In this document: piece after piece, positions 1 through 6,015 of the stretch
Numbering within the stretch: position 1 is the stretch's first letter
Layout: each line of letters begins with the position of its first letter
Source: JACJYE01 sp964432875
GTDB lineage: Bacteria; Bacteroidota; Bacteroidia; Chitinophagales; Saprospiraceae
Direction: 5' to 3'
NCBI GenBank assembly: GCA_964432875.1
Contig: CAYSPJ010000182.1
Span: 1-8,032 of the forward strand
DNA length: 8,032 nt
The notes under the pieces: generated by a model
The model's database searches: none
What the model was told of the DNA's origin: nothing
What the model saw: the letters and a program-made list of their open reading frames with translations, nothing else
Program-made: the position numbers and the translations under genes

Positions 1-274
1 GGATGGCGATGACCCAGCCGGCTACCAAAAGGTTCTTCCGCCCAAATTTATTGGCTAAAGCCCCGGTATAGTAATTCGTAATCGCCTTGACGATGCCAAA
101 TACGATGATGAACGAGAGGATGGCCGTCTTGGCCGCGATGGCAAATTCCTGCTCGGCGATTTGCGGCAGGATGGAGCGCTCCAGGCCCACCATGCCGCCC
201 ACAAAACCGTTGACGATGATCAGGAGGGCAAATTGCCGCCAGTTTTCTCGTAAGCCTAGTTTGATGTGTTCCAT
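1..274 (-). CDS. MFS transporter, N-terminal part (truncated by window edge)
   Basis: This is the first 91 codons of a major facilitator superfamily permease in the inner membrane; the rest lies beyond the window start. Translation from the ATG at 272-274 begins MEHIKLGLRENWRQFALLII. A hydrophobic helix covers about residues 15-32 and a second about residues 53-68. After the second helix comes GALANKFGRKN, which fits MFS signature motif A (G-x-x-x-D/N-x-x-G-R-K/R) in the loop between helices 2 and 3. The start overlaps the 3' end of the upstream ArsR-rhodanese gene by 19 bp (256-274), which suggests translational coupling in one operon. No convincing Shine-Dalgarno is present, as is usual in Bacteroidota. 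The substrate cannot be told from this part. Co-transcription with an ArsR/rhodanese regulator hints at export of a toxic or sulfur-related compound, but that is inference. Confidence 0.85.
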   Translation of the reverse strand, partial: MEHIKLGLRENWRQFALLIIVNGFVGGMVGLERSILPQIAEQEFAIAAKTAILSFIIVFGIVKAITNYYTGALANKFGRKNLLVAGWVIAI

Positions 275-915
275 GCTTGTTCATTGCTCAGCGCAAAATC
301 CAGATACCCCTCTTCCAGGCGTACCGCTTCATAGCCATGTGCCCGCAGCAATTGCACCGCCTCATCGGCAAAGGTGCAGAACGGGCCGCGGCAGTAGGCG
401 ATGATGGTTTTGTCGCGGGGCAGCTCGCCCATCCGGCGGGGCAGCTCATCGAGGGGGATGGAGCGGGCGTTTTTGAGTTGGCCCGCAGCAAATTCCGCGG
501 CAGGGCGTACATCGAGCAACAGCGTTTCGCCGCCGCCGGTCAAGTCGGCGAGGGTGCGGCTCGGCGGGCTGCCCATTTCCCGGCGGAACTGCTGGAGCAC
601 CAGCTGTACCTCTGGCTCTTGGGCGATAGCCAGATCGCGCAAGGCTTGCCAGGCTGCCTGCGCAGCGCGCCCGTTCAGGGCGTAATAGATGTGATTGCCC
701 TCCCGCCGGGTACGGGCCAGGCGGGCGCTTTTCAGTACTTGCAAATGCTGCGAAGCATTGGCCACGCTAATGGCGGTCTGCGATGCGATCTGCTCGACGG
801 TTTTCTCGCCGTTCGCCAGCAGATCAATGATCTCCAGCCGGTTGGCATGGGAGAAGGCCTTGGCTACCCCGGCGATGGCAGCGTAGGCACGGTCTTTAAA
901 GGCGCGTTTTTCCAT
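256..915 (-). CDS. ArsR-family transcriptional regulator fused to a rhodanese domain
   Basis: A 219-residue two-domain cytoplasmic protein. Residues about 10-95 form an ArsR/SmtB winged helix: AFSHANRLEIIDLLANGEKT, the recognition-helix region NASQHLQVLKSARL (about 53-66), and the wing RREGNHIYYAL (70-80). Residues about 118-212 are a rhodanese-like domain with LLLDVRPAAEFAAGQL and the active-site loop YCRGPFC. Cys175 sits at the catalytic, persulfide-forming position and Cys180 follows in the same loop. There are no other cysteines, so the classical ArsR/SmtB metal site (ELCVC-type) is absent. The likely role is transcriptional control in response to reactive sulfur, a thiol stress or a similar ligand, with the rhodanese domain as sensor or enzyme. 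The fusion is a known architecture in bacteria. The start at 913-915 places a dyad immediately upstream, consistent with autoregulation. The gene heads an operon with the overlapping MFS gene. Confidence 0.9.
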   Translation of the reverse strand: MEKRAFKDRAYAAIAGVAKAFSHANRLEIIDLLANGEKTVEQIASQTAISVANASQHLQVLKSARLARTRREGNHIYYALNGRAAQAAWQALRDLAIAQEPEVQLVLQQFRREMGSPPSRTLADLTGGGETLLLDVRPAAEFAAGQLKNARSIPLDELPRRMGELPRDKTIIAYCRGPFCTFADEAVQLLRAHGYEAVRLEEGYLDFALSNEQAWNTSN

Positions 916-920
916 GAGTC

Positions 921-960
921 AATCTATTTTCAATTAATCAAACGAATAATTGAATAGATT
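921..960. promoter_or_regulatory. Inverted repeat upstream of the ArsR-rhodanese start (candidate operator)
   Basis: AATCTATT (921-928) and CAATTA (931-936) are matched in reverse complement by TAATTG (947-952) and AATAGATT (953-960). This gives a 14-bp dyad interrupted only by an unpaired TT at 929-930, around a 10-nt AT-rich centre. It begins 6 bp upstream of the regulator start. ArsR-family repressors bind AT-rich dyads over their own promoters, so this is the natural candidate for the autoregulatory site. Direct sequence supports the dyad; binding is inferred. Confidence 0.5.
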
Positions 961-1043
961 GTTTTCCATTCGTGTCTCGGGAATTGAATTAAGTGGGTAA
1001 ATATATAACGTGAGGATTGCTTCTAACTCTTTGTTATAAAGCA

Positions 1044-1070
1044 ATGTCAGCATGCCCGGCACGCTGACAT
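1044..1070. repeat. 27-nt near-perfect palindrome (possible terminator or protein-binding site)
   Basis: ATGTCAGC (1044-1051) pairs with GCTGACAT (1063-1070). After one A/C mismatch (1052/1062), TGCC (1053-1056) faces GGCA (1058-1061) around a single C. As RNA this would be a stable hairpin with a 3-5 nt loop. Read on the minus strand it lies just past the decayed outer-membrane protein fragment and is followed by TTGCTTTATAAC, which is only moderately T-rich. It could be the old gene's intrinsic terminator, a barrier for readthrough into the ArsR promoter, or a binding site for a dimeric regulator. Confidence 0.45.
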
Positions 1071-1111
1071 CCTACTATAGTGCGGGCAAGCATTTAGCAG
1101 GGGCAACTACA

Positions 1112-1435
1112 CTAAAACCCCTTGCTGGCGACCCGCTTGCGGGCGCCTTTCAACTGTTTGTTGCCGAAACCGTGGGGATATGACAGCTTGAAGGTGCGCT
1201 AGCTGAAATCTACTTCAAATTGAGAAACGAGCTTGTGTTCCGGGAGGTTATCCTTGCTGCGAAAGCGGAAGGAGTTGAACACCTGGTCCACGCCAATGCG
1301 AAGTGTGCTGCCGTTGCCGCCAAATTTCTTCAGGAGGCCAAAATTAACCCCATAAAGCAGCAGGGAAATGGCGGAGCCAAACGGCGCTTTGGTTTGATAA
1401 AAGCCGACCAGCCCATCGCGGTGCTGCACAGCCAT
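1112..1435 (-). pseudogene. Decayed C-terminal fragment of an outer-membrane beta-barrel / TonB-dependent-receptor-like protein
   Basis: On the minus strand the frame reads GLVGFYQTKAPFGS, then NFGLLKKFGGNGSTLRIGVD, QVFNSFRFRSKDNLPE and SQFEVDFS, and meets an in-frame TAG at 1199-1201. Directly past the stop, in the same frame, it continues RTFKLSYPHGFGNKQLKGARKR and ends at a second TAG (1112-1114). The run LKKFGG...LRIGVDQVFNSFRFRS followed by RTFKLSY..xFGNKQLKGARKR is the typical last beta-strands and basic tail of Bacteroidota outer-membrane beta-barrel proteins of the TonB-dependent-receptor type (OMP_b-brl_3-like). The in-frame continuation through the TAG shows that this is a broken gene. 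Only about 100 of the several hundred residues expected for a full receptor are recognisable, and nothing similar was recognised upstream (1436-1611). The family name comes from recalled sequence patterns, not a search. Confidence 0.7.
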
Positions 1436-1611
1436 TTGAGTACATCCGTACGATGGAGATGGCCCTTTGTTTGGAAAAAGGAAAAAAGATGCTGGTAGCA
1501 GGAAATCCCCAACGCTTGACAGAGAATGAGGAAAATAGGGAAGAAAGCGCCACCTCAGAGGCGTTATGTCAGTGAATACATCCAATCACTAATTTTAAAA
1601 AACCTCCAGCC
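1436..1611. other. Non-coding stretch ahead of the three-gene DUF4407 cluster
   Basis: No gene was recognised. Minus-strand reading frames stay open here but encode low-complexity sequence rich in F, S and P without family resemblance. They probably represent DNA adjoining the decayed receptor fragment. Near the right end TAATTTTA (1590-1597) matches the Bacteroidota -7 element TAnnTTTG at seven of eight positions and would put transcription start only about 8 bases before the ATG at 1612. No good -33 TTTG element was seen, so this is a weak promoter candidate. Confidence 0.3.
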
Positions 1612-2064
1612 ATGAAGAACAAAAGAAGCAACAGTTGGGTGATGCCAGGTTTATTGCTGGCGGCCTTATTGGCGGCCTGGTTCCATTTTAGTAACCCGCG
1701 AGCGGCACAATTTTCCGAAGATGGCTACGAACCGGAGATTACGCCCCTCCCCGCGTTATGGGCAAACGAAGACCTGCTCAACCGCCCCGTCGTCCTGATT
1801 GGGTACACTCAAGCATCGCTATCTACCAGCGTAGCAGGCGCCTTTTTGCTGGCAGACCATCATCAGGGTCACCGCCTCATGATTTTGTCACGGGGGTTCA
1901 CCCCTAAAGCCAATGAAATGGTCGCCGTGCTATGCATACCGCGCAAAGTGATGCTGGTCAATGATCGCGTTTTCCTGGTCGCTGCTTATGTAGAATACCA
2001 GTATATCGAGCTGGAAGACCTCAAAGAAGAGCCTTTGAAAAATATCTTGTTCACCAAAAACTAA
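1612..2064 (+). CDS. Exported or membrane-anchored small protein with OB-fold-like pattern, function unknown
   Basis: A 150-residue protein that I do not recognise. The N-terminus has a basic stretch (KNKR, residues 2-5) followed by a hydrophobic segment at about 9-26. This fits either a signal peptide with cleavage near SNPRAA or an uncleaved anchor with the C-terminal part in the periplasm. There is no lipobox cysteine. Residues about 59-128 alternate beta-type segments: RPVVLIGYT, GAFLLADHHQGHRLMILS, NEMVAVLCIPRKVMLVNDRV, FLVAAYVEY. This layout resembles small OB-fold domains (strand, Gly turn, F-x-L-x-D hairpin, strand, V-x-V-x-x-x-P strand), but that is pattern judgement only. The charged tail IELEDLKEEPLKN ends the protein. 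It is first in a co-directional set; the next gene starts 6 nt after its stop, so co-transcription is likely. Confidence 0.8.
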   Translation: MKNKRSNSWVMPGLLLAALLAAWFHFSNPRAAQFSEDGYEPEITPLPALWANEDLLNRPVVLIGYTQASLSTSVAGAFLLADHHQGHRLMILSRGFTPKANEMVAVLCIPRKVMLVNDRVFLVAAYVEYQYIELEDLKEEPLKNILFTKN

Positions 2065-2070
2065 TGTGAC

Positions 2071-2664
2071 ATGTACGACGAGAGAACACCTTCCAAAGAC
2101 GTCCGTCAGGATGGGCTTTTGCCAGATGCGGACTTTCCGCACCTGAGCATCCACTTTCAGCAATATGCTGAACAAGCCCAACAAAGCCAGTGGTTGTTGA
2201 TTAAGCAGGTCGAAGACCTCAGCGAGCGCCAGCGCCACTGGCTGAACCGCCTTGGCTTATCTCGGCAGGAGCGGCAGATGCTGCACACTTACTGGGAGAA
2301 CCAGCAGGCGGCGCTGGGTTCGGCCATGCAGGAACACAACCGCGGCATGAAAGCTATTGGCGAAGCCCAGGTGAGCTTTGTGCGGGAAGTGTGCAACAGC
2401 CTGCTGACCCTCGGGCGCGCCAATCTCCAGTTTGGCCGCTCCGTCTTTTACCAGGAACAATCGCTACAGCTACACGCCGCGCTGGAAGAGAAAAACCGCG
2501 CCTTTTGGGATCTGTTTGAGGCAAAGCTCAAAGATGCTGAAGAACGCCCCGAAGCACTGCGCAGGCTCATCTACCAACAGGCCGAACGCATGCTCGAACG
2601 CTGGAATCAGCAGTTCGAAGACATCCTCGACGATTTCCTCGCGCTGCTGCGCGAACGTGTATGA
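2071..2664 (+). CDS. Soluble Gln/Glu-rich helical protein, function unknown
   Basis: A 197-residue protein with no signal peptide and no membrane segment, so it is probably cytoplasmic. After a polar N-terminus of about 25 residues it is almost entirely predicted helix. It is rich in Q, E, R and L with heptad-like spacing (HFQQYAEQAQQSQWLLIKQV at about 28-47, LHAALEEKNRAFWDLFEAKL at about 133-152, and ERMLERWNQQFEDILDDFLA near the end), consistent with coiled-coil or helical-bundle assembly. No catalytic motif was seen. It starts 6 nt after the preceding gene and ends 73 nt before the chosen start of the DUF4407 gene. The last part of this gene is also open in the downstream gene's frame, but the two proteins are distinct. 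The setting suggests that it works with its two neighbours, perhaps as a cytoplasmic partner of the membrane protein. Confidence 0.8.
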   Translation: MYDERTPSKDVRQDGLLPDADFPHLSIHFQQYAEQAQQSQWLLIKQVEDLSERQRHWLNRLGLSRQERQMLHTYWENQQAALGSAMQEHNRGMKAIGEAQVSFVREVCNSLLTLGRANLQFGRSVFYQEQSLQLHAALEEKNRAFWDLFEAKLKDAEERPEALRRLIYQQAERMLERWNQQFEDILDDFLALLRERV

Positions 2665-2737
2665 AGTTGCCGAAGCACTGGAAAAGAGCTGTGGCCCGCT
2701 GAAGCCAAGTAAATCTTTCACCCTTCAACCATCGCTT

Positions 2738-3970
2738 ATGAATACCTCCACAAAAAAAACTAAACTGGCACCTTTGCTGGTGCGCCTAACCGGGCTGTCG
2801 CCTTACCTGGTTGACCAATGTTCCGAAGATTTCCAACTGCGAGTTAAGGGGCTGGGGGCCAAGCTGCTCTTCACCGCTACGGTGAGCGCGGCCATCATGG
2901 CCCTCGCCCTTTCAATGGTGATCTTTGAGCAATGGCTGGTTTTTCCGTTGATTTTCTCCCTCGCCTTCGGCGTCTATTTTTTCTTCGACCGCTTGGTCAT
3001 CACCGGCCGACCGGGGGGCGCGCTGATGGCTATGCGCCTGCTGGCCATTATCGTCATGCCGTTGCTCAATACCCTTCTGCTTGATACGCTTGCTTTTCGC
3101 CGCGATATTCGCCAGGCCTTTGAGAAAAACCGCAGCCTGGAAAAGGCGAAGATATCTGACACTGCGCAAGCAATGGTGAGCCAGCACCAACAACGGATTG
3201 AAACCTACCGGCGGGAGCGCAGCGCGCTGCGCGACAGTATCGCCACAATGGGGTACATCCTCATGGGCGAATCGGATGGAAGCAGCGGATCGGGTCGCGT
3301 CGGTACCGGCGACATCCTGGACTACAAAGCAAAGCAGGTCGAGGAGATGAAACGGATCCGTCAGCGTGGGATTGAAGACCTGGACTTGGCGATACAAGCC
3401 GAAGAGATGGCGATCGTGCGCTTGCGCCAGGAAGCGGCTGCCCAGATAGAGGCCCTGCCCACCTGGTCGGCAGTGGGGCTGCTGGGGCATATCGAATGGC
3501 TGCATGTCCTGCTCATCAAGCAGAAAAATGCCGCGCTCATTCTGTTTACTTGCTGCTGGTTGGTGTTCTTCGCCATCCTGGAAGCCCTGCCCCTGCTGGG
3601 GCGCAGCCTCTGCGATTTTTCAGAGTACGAACAGTGCCGGGCAGCTAGAGCTACCGAGCGCACCCAACGCTTCATCCAGCAACTGAAACATGAAGCCGAG
3701 CTGTACCTGCAACAACTCGTGCTGGAATATCAGCGCGCGCTCAACAAGACGCGTGCCGCAACCCAAACGGCGAAAGCCTGTGGGGCATTGGATGAGATCA
3801 TGCAGATGTTCCAGGTGGAGATGGACACCATCATTGCACTGGCCAACGAAGAAGAACGCATTGATCAGCAACTGAGCGGGCAGTACCGCCAACACGCCAG
3901 CATGGCTTTGCATCGCGCCCTGGGGCGCATCCGCGCCTGGCAGCACGACGAAGAGAAGCTGGCGGCATAA
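2738..3970 (+). CDS. DUF4407-like membrane protein with two long helical regions
   Basis: A 410-residue inner-membrane protein. The frame is open upstream to 2432, but that part overlaps the preceding gene and reads as S/R/K/N-rich out-of-frame sequence. The ATG at 2738 gives a sensible N-terminus (MNTSTKKTKLAPLLVRLTGL). Membrane helices fall at about residues 41-62, 67-84, 97-117 and 264-287. FFFDRLVITG follows helix 2, a Gly/Ser loop ESDGSSGSGRVGTGD lies at about 178-192 within a charged helical region (120-262), and helix 4 ends in FFAILEALPLLGRSL. The order of two helices, DR motif, helix, coiled coil with Gly-rich loop and a last helix ending in E-x-x-P fits my recollection of DUF4407. 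A further helical region of about 120 residues (290-410) follows. DUF4407 has no established function. Topology is uncertain: an inside N-terminus would place 120-262 in the periplasm, but Arg/Lys after helix 3 argue against it. Confidence 0.8.
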   Translation: MNTSTKKTKLAPLLVRLTGLSPYLVDQCSEDFQLRVKGLGAKLLFTATVSAAIMALALSMVIFEQWLVFPLIFSLAFGVYFFFDRLVITGRPGGALMAMRLLAIIVMPLLNTLLLDTLAFRRDIRQAFEKNRSLEKAKISDTAQAMVSQHQQRIETYRRERSALRDSIATMGYILMGESDGSSGSGRVGTGDILDYKAKQVEEMKRIRQRGIEDLDLAIQAEEMAIVRLRQEAAAQIEALPTWSAVGLLGHIEWLHVLLIKQKNAALILFTCCWLVFFAILEALPLLGRSLCDFSEYEQCRAARATERTQRFIQQLKHEAELYLQQLVLEYQRALNKTRAATQTAKACGALDEIMQMFQVEMDTIIALANEEERIDQQLSGQYRQHASMALHRALGRIRAWQHDEEKLAA

Positions 3971-4272
3971 GCATTACTGGCGAAGTACTGGGCAACGACT
4001 GCCAGGCAGGGGAGAACCTCTGGTGGTTCGTGAGCTATTGCGGGCAGTCTTTTTCCCATTCTACAGTGCATACAGGCTAAGGAGAAAGGCTTGCTACTGA
4101 GCAGGGTAGAAGAGGTCTCGTCTGATGATTGCCCAAGCCGATGGGGCATACCTGCGTCAGGAAGAAGCGCCTCGCTCGCAGGAAAAAGCAGGCTTTTCAC
4201 GGGAACTGCCCCTTGGGGCTTGAAAAAAAATTAAATTTGATACTGATTTCAAAAGATAACCTGGGATAATCT
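3971..4272. other. Intergenic stretch without recognisable gene
   Basis: About 300 bases between the DUF4407 gene and the histidine kinase gene. No reading frame here resembles a protein and no RNA gene was recognised. It contains a short direct repeat TACTGG (3975-3980 and 3986-3991) and a compact GCCCC-TT-GGGGC palindrome (4208-4219 region) followed on the plus strand by TTG and an A-run rather than a T-run, so it is not a normal plus-strand terminator. The last 50 bases become strongly AT-rich and probably hold the kinase promoter. Confidence 0.5.
4232..4239 (+). promoter_or_regulatory. Candidate Bacteroidota-type -7 element for the two-component operon
   Basis: TAAATTTG is an exact match to the TAnnTTTG -7 consensus described for Bacteroidota primary sigma promoters, 34-41 bases before the ATG at 4273. 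Partial -33 candidates are TTG at 4213-4215 (16-nt spacing) and TTG at 4220-4222 (too close). Neither is ideal, so the promoter call rests mainly on the -7 element and the AT-rich setting. Between it and the start codon GATAA occurs twice, 10 bp apart (4255-4259 and 4265-4269), which could form part of a binding site for a regulator. Confidence 0.4.
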
Positions 4273-6015
4273 ATGGCAAGGACGATTGATCGGCTGATGG
4301 AAAAGATTGACCGGAAACTGATGGGGGAGAAGTCCCTCCGCATTCAGGTTGATCTGATAGTATCCATCAATATCCTTTGCACCGTGATTATTGCGGTTTT
4401 TTACGTCTTCGATGTTGATTTCGCATGGGTGAAAGACGTACCGGAGCTCCAAAAAATCAAAGAGACCTTTATCGTCTTTTTTTCCTGTTTTGCGAGCTTC
4501 ATGATGATCCTGGCATGGCTAAGTTCGGAGGGCTTGTCCAAAAAACACGTTAAAGACGGCAATTTTGACCGCCCCGAACTGGACCTTATCTGGGCTTGCT
4601 GGGCCATCGTCGCCTGGCAGGTAGGAAGCATTATGGGATTGTTTTTCCCAGATTCTGACTTGGCTAGCAGTTTCTTTTCTTCCTTGAACAATATGTTCTT
4701 TCTCTGGGCTGCCTCTGATTTTGTGATTAAGAAAGACTGGTTTTGGCACAAAACAGCTTTTTATCGTATTTTTCAGGACAGGGCGTTGATATCCGTTGTG
4801 ACGATTGTGGTCATTATCCTTTCTGTGATTCTTATTTCATCAGCAGAACAGTCTGATTCGGAAAAAATCCAGCTCGGTTTTTTGCCTGACTTGGTTTTTA
4901 GTTTTATCTGCGTGGTGGTTTTAATGCTGGGCTTCATCTGCGTGTTCCATGAGCGCTACTTAAGCGTCCAAAACCTTGGATCAAGCCAAAGAAGATGGGT
5001 AAGCATATTTAAAAGAGGAGTTACGTACTTTATTATCTTAACCCCCTTTCTCTTTACCGCCATTAAAATGTTTATCCTGGTATCCCCGCCGTTAGAAAAA
5101 TGGCTGTTCCAGTTCCTTCACGCCAATGAGAACAATGCCACAGCCCTCATTAACCTGTACTACAAAACCACCCTCATCCTGCTGTTCTTATCCCTGGAAA
5201 TCAGCTGGGTGCGGCAGAAAGTAACGGAAAAGGACGCCGAGCTTAATATTAAGACAGAAGCACTGGTCGAAAAGGAAAACAATGTCAATAAATTGCACAA
5301 AGACTTAGATGACAAAGAGGGGAAGATTTCTAAAAACCTGAGAGAAATCCATAATCTAAAAAACGAAATATCGCATCGTTTCAAAAACCATCTGGAAGCG
5401 CTCTCCCTGGAGTTTGACCGGCAAATCCACCGCTATGCCAACAATCCCAATGCAGAAATCACTTCGGTTTTGACCTCCATCAGGGGGCGGATTGAAGCCA
5501 CGCTATTGGTACATGCTCATCTCGACAATAAAAAGGTGGAGGAAGTCAACTTCGCGGCATATTTAAAAGAGCTTTGTGAAAAGCTTAGAGGGCTTTTCTT
5601 CTTTCCAGAGGGAGGGTTCACTTTTCATATTGATGAGCGGACCCTGGACCGGGAAATCTCCTTCGGAGATGCCCGAGGGATTGGCATTGCCATGACGGAA
5701 ATCATCATAAATGTTGACCAGCATGCTTATCCCAATCCGGCAGAAAAATATCTGCATATCCATGCTGCGCTCAAGGAAGACTTGAGGATTTCTATTGAAG
5801 ACCGGGGGCAGGGATTCAAAGATAAGGAGAAGAAAGACGCTGCCAAAGGTAAGGGCATACCTTTTGTCAAGAGCATCATCAAAGACCAGCTGTTCGGCGA
5901 GGTGGTCATGACCGACCGGAATAAACATCCGGATGCCCGCGGGCACAAAGGAGTGCTTACTGAAATCATCATCCCGGCGCAAAACCTAGCTTTAAAGAAA
6001 AACCACATGACATGA
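4273..6015 (+). CDS. Multi-pass membrane sensor histidine kinase (HisKA_2 / HATPase type)
   Basis: A 580-residue inner-membrane kinase. The N-terminal half has about seven or eight hydrophobic helices (near 27-47, 64-84, 105-124, 134-151, 172-190, 206-225, 250-271, 293-312) that match no sensor domain I know. A charged coiled coil follows (about 313-366). The dimerisation/phospho-acceptor region reads NEISHRFKNHLEALSLEFDR; His368 in HRFKN is the expected phosphorylation site, and R-I-E-x-x-x-L-V-H-A-H-L downstream is typical of HisKA_2. The ATP-binding domain has an N-box-like TEIIINVDQHAYP (Asn480), a G1 box EDRGQGF (Asp510, Gly512, Gly514) and a second glycine box KGKGIPFVKSII (about 525-536). 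The kinase should autophosphorylate at His368 and pass phosphate to the downstream regulator, whose start overlaps its stop at ATGA. The signal is unknown. No Shine-Dalgarno is evident. It looks more AT-rich than the upstream cluster. Confidence 0.92.
   Translation: MARTIDRLMEKIDRKLMGEKSLRIQVDLIVSINILCTVIIAVFYVFDVDFAWVKDVPELQKIKETFIVFFSCFASFMMILAWLSSEGLSKKHVKDGNFDRPELDLIWACWAIVAWQVGSIMGLFFPDSDLASSFFSSLNNMFFLWAASDFVIKKDWFWHKTAFYRIFQDRALISVVTIVVIILSVILISSAEQSDSEKIQLGFLPDLVFSFICVVVLMLGFICVFHERYLSVQNLGSSQRRWVSIFKRGVTYFIILTPFLFTAIKMFILVSPPLEKWLFQFLHANENNATALINLYYKTTLILLFLSLEISWVRQKVTEKDAELNIKTEALVEKENNVNKLHKDLDDKEGKISKNLREIHNLKNEISHRFKNHLEALSLEFDRQIHRYANNPNAEITSVLTSIRGRIEATLLVHAHLDNKKVEEVNFAAYLKELCEKLRGLFFFPEGGFTFHIDERTLDREISFGDARGIGIAMTEIIINVDQHAYPNPAEKYLHIHAALKEDLRISIEDRGQGFKDKEKKDAAKGKGIPFVKSIIKDQLFGEVVMTDRNKHPDARGHKGVLTEIIIPAQNLALKKNHMT

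Noticed and set aside
277..957. Long plus-strand open frame opposite the ArsR-rhodanese gene
   Set aside because: It is the antisense shadow of a clearly recognised gene on the minus strand and has no family resemblance of its own.
2432..2737. Open frame upstream of the DUF4407 start, which would add 102 residues to it
   Set aside because: It overlaps the preceding gene for 233 bases, its translation is S/R/K/N-rich without structure, and the ATG at 2738 gives the expected short N-terminus before the first membrane helix.
2912..3505. Minus-strand open frame of 197 codons inside the DUF4407 gene
   Set aside because: Antisense to a recognised membrane protein, rich in H, Q and R without a domain pattern; typical of shadow frames in GC-rich coding DNA.
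3865..4200. Minus-strand frame over the DUF4407 3' end and the gap
   Set aside because: Half of it is antisense to the membrane protein gene and the remainder shows no motif, signal peptide or plausible start context.
4208..4230. GC-rich palindrome before the kinase gene as an intrinsic terminator for the DUF4407 cluster
   Set aside because: On the plus strand it is followed by an A-run instead of T residues, and it lies more than 230 bases after the stop codon.
5563..5982. Minus-strand open frame within the histidine kinase gene
   Set aside because: It lies opposite the conserved ATP-binding domain, and its sequence is explained by the sense-strand motifs.
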